A DNA stretch of 64,000 nt from PGYR01 sp041675005 (GTDB taxonomy: Bacteria > Bacteroidota > Ignavibacteria > Kapaibacteriales > UBA2268), in contig JBAYUQ010000010.1 of NCBI GenBank assembly GCA_041675005.1, positions 40,573-104,572 on the forward strand, read 5' to 3'. Made by a program: the position numbers and the translations under genes. The notes below the pieces were generated by a model that did no database searches, had not been told where the DNA came from, and saw only the letters and a list, made by a program, of their open reading frames with translations. The stretch's first letter is position 1; each line of letters begins with the position of its first letter. Positions 1-7,445 of the stretch are shown here, one piece after another.

Positions 1-101
1 TTAGTTTTGATAGCATTGTATGCTGTCTGTATAAACCCTTCGGTTTGAGCGAATAGTGAGACGCTCATCAAAAAGAATAATGCTGTTATTAAGTTTTTCA
101 T
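1..101 (-). CDS. Secreted protein, N-terminal fragment
   Basis: The reverse strand starts an open frame at ATG 99-101 that runs off the left edge of the window. The visible 33 residues are a clear Sec signal peptide: a short basic N-terminus (MKN), a hydrophobic core and a predicted cleavage after SLFAQ. Nothing of the mature domain is visible, so function cannot be assigned. It is on the same strand as the sugar-nucleotide decarboxylase upstream. Confidence 0.55.
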   Translation of the reverse strand, partial: MKNLITALFFLMSVSLFAQTEGFIQTAYNAIKT

Positions 102-162
102 AATATTTCTCTGATTGTTATTTTATTCGATAAACAATATATAAAAATTGCTCGATTTATCC

Positions 163-1098
163 TTACGATAATCTCTTTCTGAAATCGGCAATCGTTTTTT
201 CTAATCCTTCTCTTCTATCTACTTTGGGTGACCAACCTAGTATTGATTTTGCTCGAGTTATATCTGGTTGTCTTATCTTGGGGTCATCTTGTGGCAATTC
301 TTCGAATACTATTTCGGAATCTGAGCCAGTTAATTCGATGATCTCTTTCGCCAAATCCAACATAGTTAGTTCGCTAGGGTTACCTATATTCACAGGATTA
401 ACTTCGTCTGACATTAGTAATCTGTATATTCCCTCTACCAAATCATCTACGTAACATACAGAGCGAGTTTGAGAACCATCTCCATATACAGTTACTGGTT
501 CGCCTTTTAGTGCTTGGCGGATGAAGTTAGGGATTGCTCTACCGTCATGTAGTCTCATACGCGGACCGTAAGTGTTGAAAATACGAATGATTCTAGTCTC
601 TACACCATGGAACTGATGATATGCCATTGTCATTGCTTCCGAAAATCTCTTCGCTTCATCATATACTCCTCTCGAACCAACAGGGTTTACATTACCCCAA
701 TAATCCTCAGTTTGCGGATGGATAAGTGGGTCACCATATACTTCACTTGTACTTGCTAATAGATATCTAGCACCTTTCTCTTTAGCCAGACCTAGTATCT
801 TATGCGTACCTAATGATCCAACTTTTAAAGTTTGGATTGGTAGTTTCAGATAATCAATAGGTGATGCTGGTGATGCAAAGTGCAAGATATAATCTATATC
901 TTCTGCAAAGAAGTTGTATTCGGTTATATCGTGGAGTACGAATTTGAAATTTGGATTACCGAAGAGATGAGCAATGTTGTCAGTATCGCCTGTTAGCAGG
1001 TTATCGACACCGATTACTTTGAACCCTTCGGCTATAAATCTATCAGATAAGTGCGAGCCCAAAAATCCGGCCGCACCCGTTATAAGTATTGTTTTCAT
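163..1098 (-). CDS. UDP-glucuronate decarboxylase (UDP-xylose synthase)
   Basis: Cytoplasmic NAD-dependent short-chain dehydrogenase/epimerase-type enzyme, 311 residues. It would convert UDP-glucuronate to UDP-xylose, a precursor for surface polysaccharide. The N-terminal Rossmann motif GAAGFLGSHL is at residues 8-17, followed by an acidic NAD-ribose-binding residue (GVDN). The catalytic tetrad is visible as the STSEVYGDP stretch and YDEAK (Tyr-x-x-x-Lys). The segment around residues 125-150 with NPVGSRGVYDEAKR is characteristic of Uxs rather than GalE or dTDP-glucose dehydratase. Length matches the family. It stands alone here, downstream of an unrelated pyrophosphatase. A general epimerase/dehydratase role cannot be fully excluded. 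Confidence 0.9.
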   Translation of the reverse strand: MKTILITGAAGFLGSHLSDRFIAEGFKVIGVDNLLTGDTDNIAHLFGNPNFKFVLHDITEYNFFAEDIDYILHFASPASPIDYLKLPIQTLKVGSLGTHKILGLAKEKGARYLLASTSEVYGDPLIHPQTEDYWGNVNPVGSRGVYDEAKRFSEAMTMAYHQFHGVETRIIRIFNTYGPRMRLHDGRAIPNFIRQALKGEPVTVYGDGSQTRSVCYVDDLVEGIYRLLMSDEVNPVNIGNPSELTMLDLAKEIIELTGSDSEIVFEELPQDDPKIRQPDITRAKSILGWSPKVDRREGLEKTIADFRKRLS

Positions 1099-1130
1099 AT
1101 TATATGCTATTATATAGTAATTACTAATAG

Positions 1131-1138
1131 CAAAAATA
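1131..1138 (-). promoter_or_regulatory. Bacteroidota-type -7 box upstream of the UDP-glucuronate decarboxylase
   Basis: Reverse-strand TATTTTTG fits the TAnnTTTG consensus and lies 33 bases upstream of the ATG of the decarboxylase. No convincing TTG -33 box was identified, so this is a match to half of the promoter only. Confidence 0.4.
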
Positions 1139-1192
1139 AGAATTTCGAAGCTAATTGACTATTTATTTACAAAACTTAATGATTGAGATATA

Positions 1193-1867
1193 TTAATCAA
1201 ATTCAACATCGGGTCTAGTAGAAGCAGAAGTAACCGATAGACCAGGGTATTTCTCGTTATAATCTTCTCTCCCTAAGCGGATAATTTCATAAGCTTCTTC
1301 TCTACCGTAGATATCTGTTATCTCTACATTCTTTTTGTCTTGTTCGTCAGGATTCTGCTTATAAGTAAGGAAATAATGCTTCAATCTTCTGATTATTGAT
1401 TCTGGGATTTTAGATATATCATTTCGCTCATCATAAACCAAATCATCATTCATTACTGCTATTATCTTATCATCAGCTTCGCCGTGATCTATCATACGCA
1501 TACCACCGATTGGACGGCAATTAACTAATATATCACCGTAAGGTACTATCCGCTCAGTTATAACACATATATCCAGAGGGTCTTTATCGCCGACTATGTC
1601 AGTTCTTCCTGTTTTTTCATTACAATGTGCTGCTACTCGTTTACCTGCGTAAGTCTGTGGCAACATACCATACAAAGTAGGACAAACACTAGAGTATATC
1701 TGAGGTCTATCTATTTTCAGATAACCAGTATATTTGTCTAGTTCGTACTTTACGGTGTCTCCTGGTACTAATTCTATGTATGATGTAACGATACGAGGTG
1801 ATTGATCACCAATAGGTACACCATGCCAAGGGTGTGATTTGAATATTAAGCCAGTTTGATTCCACAT
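1193..1867 (-). CDS. ppa: Inorganic pyrophosphatase, family I
   Basis: Hydrolyses pyrophosphate to phosphate, pulling biosynthetic reactions forward; cytoplasmic. Family I signatures are visible: YELDKYTGYLKIDRP (conserved Lys/Glu region), YGMLPQTYAG, and the metal-binding DKDPLDICV block equivalent to the D-G-D-P-L-D signature. At 224 residues it is longer than the roughly 175-residue E. coli enzyme. The extra length lies at the N-terminus (HPWHGVPIGDQ) and in a C-terminal helix region, as in the longer bacterial and eukaryotic-like forms. It is monocistronic, with its own -7 box. Confidence 0.93.
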   Translation of the reverse strand: MWNQTGLIFKSHPWHGVPIGDQSPRIVTSYIELVPGDTVKYELDKYTGYLKIDRPQIYSSVCPTLYGMLPQTYAGKRVAAHCNEKTGRTDIVGDKDPLDICVITERIVPYGDILVNCRPIGGMRMIDHGEADDKIIAVMNDDLVYDERNDISKIPESIIRRLKHYFLTYKQNPDEQDKKNVEITDIYGREEAYEIIRLGREDYNEKYPGLSVTSASTRPDVEFD

Positions 1868-1894
1868 TTTCTATACCTTCATTTATATGAGGTA

Positions 1895-1902
1895 CAAAAA
1901 TA
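1895..1902 (-). promoter_or_regulatory. -7 box upstream of ppa
   Basis: Reverse-strand TATTTTTG matches TAnnTTTG, 28 bases upstream of the ppa start codon. Confidence 0.4.
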
Positions 1903-1998
1903 TGAATATGGATATTAAAAGTATCATAAATACTAAAAAAACTTTAGTTTGTCTTTTGACGTTTTAGTTATTACTAGAAAATTAAACTAAGAATTAGG

Positions 1999-2910
1999 AT
2001 GAGAACTATAACCATATTATTATTAATTGTAAGTATGTTCCTGTTGAGCTGTAGTGGAACTTCTAAAAAAGCAAAAGAAGATGTCATTGCGAGGACTGAA
2101 AGGACGCGGCAATCTCAAGAGCAAGAGAAGATTGAAAGAGATTACCGCGCTTCGCATGTAATGACAGAAGAATTAGGCAGCGGAATAGATTCAATATCAG
2201 AAGTTGATAGTTTATTAATTTTGGGAGTTGGTAGGAGTCCATATGGCAAACGTGAAAAGTTGTATATTTCTCGATTTTCAGATGGTATATACGTAGCGGA
2301 AGAACCATGCAATGATTGTGAAAGGATAGAAAAGAGATTAACTTTTTCAGATTCTAATACATTTAATATGACAATAGAATATGTTGGTTCTAATAAACCA
2401 AATATTGAAAATTATGGAGGAAAAGTTAAATTCTTTAGTAAAAGTTCAAATGTAGAACTAATCTTTGAAGATCAAGCAAGTAATACTAGTAAAACGTATG
2501 GAAGTGATGGGGATAGATTATTTCCTCTTCGAGGAGGCGGTAGTGTTTTCCGAAAGGCATTCACCAACCAACTAACAGACTCTCTTTGGTATCTATGCTC
2601 ATTAGAAGGTAAGAAAGTGCCCGTAGTGCATGTAGATGGTCTCAGTTCAGAGTATATTAAGTTTGAAAATGATGGGCATGTGAAAGCACAAACGAAATGT
2701 GGCTTTTATAATGCTGAATTTGATATAGAAGATAGGAACCTAGTAAGCGTAAGTAATCTAAATGAGAGTAAAATTCCTTGTAATCAAGACGAAACGAGTA
2801 CTATGTTCATTAGACTTTTCTTAAATGATTTCCGATATGAAATAGAAAGCGATACATTATATTTTCGAGATATGAATAGTGAGATTATAGCGAAGTTTGC
2901 GAGACATTAG
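1999..2910 (+). CDS. Lipoprotein with NlpE-like and META-like domains
   Basis: 303 residues. A signal peptide ends in a lipobox (LLSC, cysteine about residue 18), so the protein is probably anchored in the envelope. Residues about 90-140 contain an NlpE N-terminal-like module: GIYVAEEPCNDCERI, with the CxxC pair and the downstream TIEYVGSNKP strand. The C-terminal part (from about 195, DSLWYLCSLEGKKVP) resembles a META/HslJ domain, which often pairs with NlpE domains. In NlpE the CxxC region is linked to copper and surface sensing; the role here is unknown. A smaller paralogue of the NlpE module is encoded at 4792-5211. Confidence 0.7.
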   Translation: MRTITILLLIVSMFLLSCSGTSKKAKEDVIARTERTRQSQEQEKIERDYRASHVMTEELGSGIDSISEVDSLLILGVGRSPYGKREKLYISRFSDGIYVAEEPCNDCERIEKRLTFSDSNTFNMTIEYVGSNKPNIENYGGKVKFFSKSSNVELIFEDQASNTSKTYGSDGDRLFPLRGGGSVFRKAFTNQLTDSLWYLCSLEGKKVPVVHVDGLSSEYIKFENDGHVKAQTKCGFYNAEFDIEDRNLVSVSNLNESKIPCNQDETSTMFIRLFLNDFRYEIESDTLYFRDMNSEIIAKFARH

Positions 2911-2928
2911 TTCAGATTCACGATTGAC

Positions 2929-2997
2929 TGTAGAGACGTATTGCATACGTCTCCAAAAGAAAAAAGGATTTTGAGACGTATGCAATACGTCTCTACA
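2929..2997. repeat. Perfect 25-bp inverted repeat with 19-nt spacer
   Basis: The arm at 2929-2953 (TGTAGAGACGTATTGCATAC then GTCTC) is exactly reverse-complementary to 2973-2997. The structure sits 18 bases after the stop of the lipoprotein gene. The same arm sequence recurs inside the direct repeats at 7020-7084 and 7244-7308, so it is a dispersed element and not only a terminator. It could still stop transcription as a long hairpin. Confidence 0.9.
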
Positions 2998-3052
2998 TTT
3001 CGATTGAAATGAAAAGGAAAATTATAATCAAATAATAAAAAATAACTTATAA

Positions 3053-3913
3053 ATGTACGAAAGAATAAAAGCCAAACTAAAACAGCCATATCTGATAAAA
3101 GACTCAGTAGCCGATAAACTGAAAATGTCTTTTGTTTATGGTGTGTTCGTAGCTCTGTTCTTGATGGCATTCCAGCCGTTTGGGCTTAATACTCTAGAAA
3201 GCAAATTAGTCGAAATCTGCCTAATATATGGGGCTATTACAACTGCCGCTATTATTATTCTGAATATTATTATAGCTCCACTATTCCCTAAATATTTTGA
3301 TGAACAAATTTGGAATACAGGTCGGGAAATATCGTGGACTATAATTAATATACTATCTATCGGACTTGCCAATGCAGTATATACTTCATACTTAAATGAC
3401 AATTCTCTTTCGCTAAAGTATATATTTCTTTTCGAGTTATATACTTTTATGGTAAGTATTCTGCCAATCACATTTATTATCGTTTACAATGAATCGAAGA
3501 GCTCCCGAAGATATAATGAGCTGTCACAAGATATAAATCAAAAGCTAACTGCTCACACTAACCTCAAAACTACGATTAAAATTGATTCGCAAAATCAAAA
3601 TGAAGAGCTGGAGATAAACAGTTCAGATTTACTATTCATCAAATCTGCTGATAATTATATCGAAGTTTACCACTTGAAGGAAGAGAAAGTCGAAGTATCA
3701 TTATTAAGGAATACTCTCAAAAACGTAGAGGAAATATTCACTAATAATGAAAATATAATAAGATGTCACAAGAGTTATTTGGTGAATTTGCAGTACGTGA
3801 AAAACGTCAGCGGAAATGCCCAAGGGTATAAATTGCATCTGGATTTCACCGAAATCTCTATCCCAGTATCAAGGAAGTTGAATGATTTTGTTAAAGAAAA
3901 ACTTACCTCTTAG
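3053..3913 (+). CDS. Membrane-bound LytTR-family transcription regulator
   Basis: 286 residues. Four hydrophobic segments (about residues 28-48, 57-80, 95-115 and 125-147) are followed by a C-terminal LytTR DNA-binding domain (about 190-283). The domain's features are visible: LLFIKSADNYIEVYH, LLRNTLKNVEE and RCHKSYLVNLQYV. LytTR proteins bind direct repeats to control envelope and virulence functions. Here the receiver domain is replaced by a membrane domain, a known one-component layout in Bacteroidota that would sense a membrane signal directly. No histidine kinase is adjacent. The inducing signal is unknown. Confidence 0.85.
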   Translation: MYERIKAKLKQPYLIKDSVADKLKMSFVYGVFVALFLMAFQPFGLNTLESKLVEICLIYGAITTAAIIILNIIIAPLFPKYFDEQIWNTGREISWTIINILSIGLANAVYTSYLNDNSLSLKYIFLFELYTFMVSILPITFIIVYNESKSSRRYNELSQDINQKLTAHTNLKTTIKIDSQNQNEELEINSSDLLFIKSADNYIEVYHLKEEKVEVSLLRNTLKNVEEIFTNNENIIRCHKSYLVNLQYVKNVSGNAQGYKLHLDFTEISIPVSRKLNDFVKEKLTS

Positions 3914-4049
3914 AAAAGTGCGTTTGTAGCTTGCCACTAATTGTTCCCCATTCATCCCTACGCTTGCTATTCAGACCTTACCGCTGTTCTAGTATTTATA
4001 ATACCCCGAACTTTGTAGCATAGTTTTATAACAATAATCAGGTAATATT

Positions 4050-4694
4050 ATGTCTATTCTATCAAGTATTCTACTCGTTTTACATGTTGTATTTGGTGGC
4101 TCCGCTTTAGTGCTTGGACTATTTTCTATGTCCTCTAGAAAAGGACAAAAGCTACATAAGAAAAGCGGTTTCTATTTTTTCATTTCTATGTTGAGTGTAT
4201 CAATAACTGCGATTGTTCTTTCGTCTATTAAAGGGAGCACATTCCTATTCCATATCGGGATATTCTCGCTCTATATGAACTACTCTGGATTAAGAGCTAT
4301 CAGGAACAAAAAGCTAACTCCATCAACTTTAGATTGGATTGTAAACATTGCTTCATTGATAAACACTATACTAATGATTGCAAGTTTCCAATTAGTTTTG
4401 GTAATATTCGGGCTTATTTCTTTGCAATTGGTCTATAGCCAATTGAGACTATTCTACTTTCATATTAGAAACAAAGAAATCCCAAAAATGACGTGGTTAG
4501 CGCAACACATAGGTATGATGGTGGGTACTTATATCTCTACTTTCACAGCTTTTCTCGTTGTGAATGTGAATTTTATAAGTCCAGCTTGGATTGTTTGGAT
4601 ATTGCCATCTGTCATTTTCACTCCACTGATTGTTTATTGGACTAGGAAGTACACAGAGATTCCTAAAAAAAGGACTGAGCAACCAGTAATTTGA
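4050..4694 (+). CDS. DUF2306-like integral membrane protein
   Basis: 214 residues with about six to seven hydrophobic segments. An early loop carries GQKLHKKSGFYFF, and a later segment carries WLAQHIGMMVGTYISTFTAF. This pattern of a basic His-containing loop and a conserved His-x-x-x-Met segment matches my recollection of DUF2306/predicted-membrane-protein families. The function of these families is not established. The tail is polar and basic. The gene is not obviously in an operon: 136 bases separate it from the LytTR gene and 97 from the next one. Confidence 0.55.
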   Translation: MSILSSILLVLHVVFGGSALVLGLFSMSSRKGQKLHKKSGFYFFISMLSVSITAIVLSSIKGSTFLFHIGIFSLYMNYSGLRAIRNKKLTPSTLDWIVNIASLINTILMIASFQLVLVIFGLISLQLVYSQLRLFYFHIRNKEIPKMTWLAQHIGMMVGTYISTFTAFLVVNVNFISPAWIVWILPSVIFTPLIVYWTRKYTEIPKKRTEQPVI

Positions 4695-4791
4695 TTTATC
4701 TTTTAAAAAGAAGATATTATTTGCTAATTTATGAAAACTAAATTACTATAAATCAGTATAATGAAATACAATCAATAAAAAGGTAAATGAA

Positions 4792-5211
4792 ATGAAAATC
4801 GCTCTTACTTTATTATTACTAATAATGCTTTTATTTAGCTCTAGCAGCATTGCAAAACAATCACAAGATGATTCTCAAAATAATCTTAACTCATTAGATT
4901 GGGTAGGTACGTATATTGGTACATTACCGTGCGATGATTGCAAGGAAATACAAAAACGAATCACTCTTTACGAAGATATGACTTATGAGATTAGAACAGA
5001 ATACATTGGTTCGAAAACGCCTACTGATTTAATACAAAATGGTGTTTTTGAATGGTCTAAAGATGGAAGTTATATTACTTTAAAAATTGATATCCCAAAC
5101 CTCAAGCCATTCAAATATAAAATAAACGAGAATACTCTAATCTCACTAAATATAAAGAGTGAAGTTGATGAGAATAGCGTGAAGTATACTAAGCTAACTC
5201 GAATAGAATAG
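4792..5211 (+). CDS. Small NlpE-like periplasmic protein
   Basis: 139 residues with a Sec signal peptide (cleavage near SSIAKQ, no lipobox cysteine). The mature part is a single NlpE N-terminal-like module: GTYIGTLPCDDCKEI with CxxC, then RTEYIGSKTP and a terminal strand-rich region. It resembles the first domain of the lipoprotein at 1999-2910 (matching CxDC and EY(V/I)GS motifs), so the two are probably paralogues. In NlpE, surface sensing and copper stress depend on this region, but no such role can be inferred here. Confidence 0.7.
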   Translation: MKIALTLLLLIMLLFSSSSIAKQSQDDSQNNLNSLDWVGTYIGTLPCDDCKEIQKRITLYEDMTYEIRTEYIGSKTPTDLIQNGVFEWSKDGSYITLKIDIPNLKPFKYKINENTLISLNIKSEVDENSVKYTKLTRIE

Positions 5212-5257
5212 AACATAATCATAATACTAAAACTCAATAATTCTTAGGAGCAGAACA

Positions 5258-5785
5258 ATGTCAACAGCTAAAATGCCACCAATAAATTTCAAGAAATGGA
5301 TAGACGAGAACCGTCATTTGCTAAAGCCACCAGTTGGTAACAAGCAAGTATATGAAGACGGCGAGATGATAATAATGGTAGTCGGCGGCCCTAACGGCAG
5401 GAAAGACTATCACTACAATGAAACTCCCGAGTTCTTCTATCAAGTAGAAGGTGATATAACGGTAAAGATAATTGACGACGGTGAGTTCAGAGATGTGAAT
5501 ATCAAGGAAGGCGAGATATTTCTTTTACCTGGTAAAATTCCCCATTCACCGCAAAGACCTGCTAATACTATCGGTCTAGTGGTAGAGCAAGTGCGTGATC
5601 CAGAAGCGATAGATGCACTCGAGTGGTATTGTGAGAATTGCCACAACAAGCTTGCTAGAAAAGAATTTGCAATGAAGAATATAGTAACAGAATTACCAGT
5701 TAAAATGGAAGAATTCTTCAACGATACTGATGCCAGAACTTGCAATAAGTGCGGAACTGTGATGGAAAAACCGGAGAAGAAGTAA
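5258..5785 (+). CDS. nbaC: 3-hydroxyanthranilate 3,4-dioxygenase
   Basis: Cytoplasmic cupin dioxygenase, 175 residues, that opens the ring of 3-hydroxyanthranilate to 2-amino-3-carboxymuconate semialdehyde in the kynurenine pathway. Catalytic iron ligands appear as His52, Glu58 and His96, in HYNETPEFFYQVEGD and LLPGKIPHSPQRP. Arg48, Arg99 and Glu110 match substrate-binding positions. The bacterial C-terminal rubredoxin-like metal site is intact: Cys125, Cys128, Cys162 and Cys165. The start is supported by a purine-rich TAGGAG about 12 bases upstream. The next gene starts directly after its stop and encodes the next enzyme, so the two form one operon. Confidence 0.95.
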   Translation: MSTAKMPPINFKKWIDENRHLLKPPVGNKQVYEDGEMIIMVVGGPNGRKDYHYNETPEFFYQVEGDITVKIIDDGEFRDVNIKEGEIFLLPGKIPHSPQRPANTIGLVVEQVRDPEAIDALEWYCENCHNKLARKEFAMKNIVTELPVKMEEFFNDTDARTCNKCGTVMEKPEKK

Positions 5786-6832
5786 ATGGTTGATTTGGGA
5801 AATGGAGAGAAATCGCTAAAAGTTGACGTACACACACATATAATGCCGCCCAATATGCCCGATTACAATAGTAAGTTCGGCTATGGGGAATTTATTCATC
5901 TGGAACATCACAAACCTTGTTGTGCTAAGATGATGGCAGGCCCGAAGTTCTTCCGCGAGATAGAGGATAACTGTTGGGATGGGGATGCGAGGATAAATGA
6001 TTGCGATCATCACAGTGTCGATGTGCAGGTAATCTCACCAATACCGGTGCTGTTCTATTATTGGGCGAAGGCAGAACACGCCGAGGAGACTTCGAAGTAC
6101 CAGAATGACTTTATAAAAGGGCTTTGTGATAAGCACCCAACTAGATTTATTGGGCTGGGGACTGTCCCTCTACAAGACCCGAAGCGAGCAATCAAGGAAT
6201 TGGAACGCTGCGTGAATGACCTAGGTTTACCGGGTGTAGAAATAGGCACGCATATCAATGATTGGAACCTATCGGCAGAGGAATTATTCGACTTTTTCGC
6301 TGCTGCAGAAGAGCTGAATGCATCTATATTCGTGCATCCATGGGATATGATGGGGAAGAGCCGAATGGAGAAATATTGGTTACCTTGGTTAGTTGGTATG
6401 CCAGCGGAAACATCGCTAGCGATATGCTCTGTTATATTCGGGGGAGTATTAGAAAGACTACCTAAGCTTAAGATGCTATTCGCACACGCAGGGGGTTCAT
6501 TCCCTTCTACTATCAGCAGGATAGAGCATGGGTTCAATGTACGCCCTGACCTATGTGCTATTGATAATAATATAAACCCACGTGATTATCTAGGTAAATT
6601 CTATATAGATTCGCTCACACACGATGAGCAAATGCTGAAATACGTAGTTGACCTAATGGGCGAGGACATGGTTGCTTTGGGAACAGATTATCCATTTCCG
6701 TTAGGAGAACTAGAACCGGGCAGATTGATAGAATCTGTGAGTGATTATTCACCAGAATTGAAGAGAAAGCTATTATCTACTAATGCATTTGATTGGTTAG
6801 GAATAGATGGTAGTGGGTTTCTGAATCACTGA
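5786..6832 (+). CDS. 2-amino-3-carboxymuconate-6-semialdehyde decarboxylase (ACMSD)
   Basis: Zinc-dependent amidohydrolase-superfamily decarboxylase, 348 residues, that takes the product of the preceding dioxygenase to 2-aminomuconate semialdehyde. This diverts it from spontaneous quinolinate formation. Metal and catalytic residues are visible: His16 and His18 (VDVHTHIMPP), His184 (FVHPW), His234 (HAGG) and Asp301 (GTDYPF). The ATG directly abuts the stop codon of the dioxygenase, with no spacer, which implies translational coupling. Kynureninase and later meta-cleavage enzymes are not in the window, so the rest of the pathway must lie elsewhere. Confidence 0.93.
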   Translation: MVDLGNGEKSLKVDVHTHIMPPNMPDYNSKFGYGEFIHLEHHKPCCAKMMAGPKFFREIEDNCWDGDARINDCDHHSVDVQVISPIPVLFYYWAKAEHAEETSKYQNDFIKGLCDKHPTRFIGLGTVPLQDPKRAIKELERCVNDLGLPGVEIGTHINDWNLSAEELFDFFAAAEELNASIFVHPWDMMGKSRMEKYWLPWLVGMPAETSLAICSVIFGGVLERLPKLKMLFAHAGGSFPSTISRIEHGFNVRPDLCAIDNNINPRDYLGKFYIDSLTHDEQMLKYVVDLMGEDMVALGTDYPFPLGELEPGRLIESVSDYSPELKRKLLSTNAFDWLGIDGSGFLNH

Positions 6833-7019
6833 TTAAAATGATTATGAATATTTTTGAATTTGAATCCCATACTATTCAACCCCGCTGGGGCTGATGGATT
6901 TGGTTAATACATAAGCTACAGATATTTCGCCACTCTGTGGCTTTTCTTGTTAACTCCGTTAAAAGTTGAATGGTTGTTCCTAGATTCTATTTACTTTTTT
7001 CAGAGATATGTGGTATTTT

Positions 7020-7084
7020 GAGACGTATTCAATACGTCTCTACAGGTCGTTTCGTAATTGAATAATCTGTGATTCTGAAAAAAT
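7020..7084 (+). repeat. 65-bp direct repeat, copy 1
   Basis: Matches 7244-7308 with two differences in 65 bases. The first part is the palindromic GAGACGTAT(T/G)CAATACGTCTC arm also found in the inverted repeat at 2929-2997. The second part, from GTCGTTTCGTAATTGAA on, occurs only in these two copies. Confidence 0.9.
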
Positions 7085-7180
7085 AGTATTGCCGTTGGCT
7101 TTAACCAATGGATGATTTGTATATCACCAATCCACATTGGACTTTAGTCCCATAAATATTGAACTCCTACCGGAGTTCTC

Positions 7181-7218
7181 CTGGACTCTTCTAACGCCTG
7201 CGGCGTTTCAGAGTGACG
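7181..7218 (+). repeat. Dispersed repeat module, copy A
   Basis: Begins CTGGACTCTTC and ends AGAGTGACG, with a GC-rich hairpin between. A copy in opposite orientation with the same two ends but a different centre lies at 37896-37932. Shared ends with a variable core suggest a mobile or recombining intergenic element. Confidence 0.6.
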
Positions 7219-7243
7219 TAACAATAAATGTTTAGGGGGTTTG

Positions 7244-7308
7244 GAGACGTATGCAATACGTCTCTACAAGTCGTTTCGTAATTGAATAATCTGTGATTCT
7301 GAAAAAAT
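7244..7308 (+). repeat. 65-bp direct repeat, copy 2
   Basis: Second copy of the repeat at 7020-7084, 224 bases downstream in the same orientation. It carries the GTATGCAATAC form of the palindrome, which is the form in the 2929-2997 inverted repeat. Confidence 0.9.
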
Positions 7309-7404
7309 GAAGGAGCCCATGCCTTTGGCTTGGCAAACACGACTTTCCAATCCTCGCTGTGACAGATACTTCTATTATTCCTAACTATATTCCTATTAAT
7401 TCGT

Positions 7405-7412
7405 TAATTTTG
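7405..7412 (+). promoter_or_regulatory. -7 box upstream of leuS
   Basis: TAATTTTG fits TAnnTTTG and lies 34 bases before the leuS ATG. No clear -33 TTG was found at the expected distance. Confidence 0.4.
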
Positions 7413-7445
7413 TGGTTATATGAATTATAAATTACAAGAAATAGA

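Larger units (their letters stand above)
6833..7404. other. Gene-free stretch packed with short hairpins
   Basis: No credible gene. It holds a string of short perfect palindromes with 3-7-base loops: CCCC-GCT-GGGG (about 6880), GCCAC-TCT-GTGGC (6929-6941), TTAAC-TCC-GTTAA (about 6950), GGACTTTAGTCC (about 7139), GAACTCC-TACC-GGAGTTC (7161-7177) and AACGCC-TGC-GGCGTT (about 7193). It also holds the two 65-base direct repeats listed separately. The whole looks like a nest of small dispersed intergenic elements. Some hairpins may end transcription from the ACMSD operon. Confidence 0.7.
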
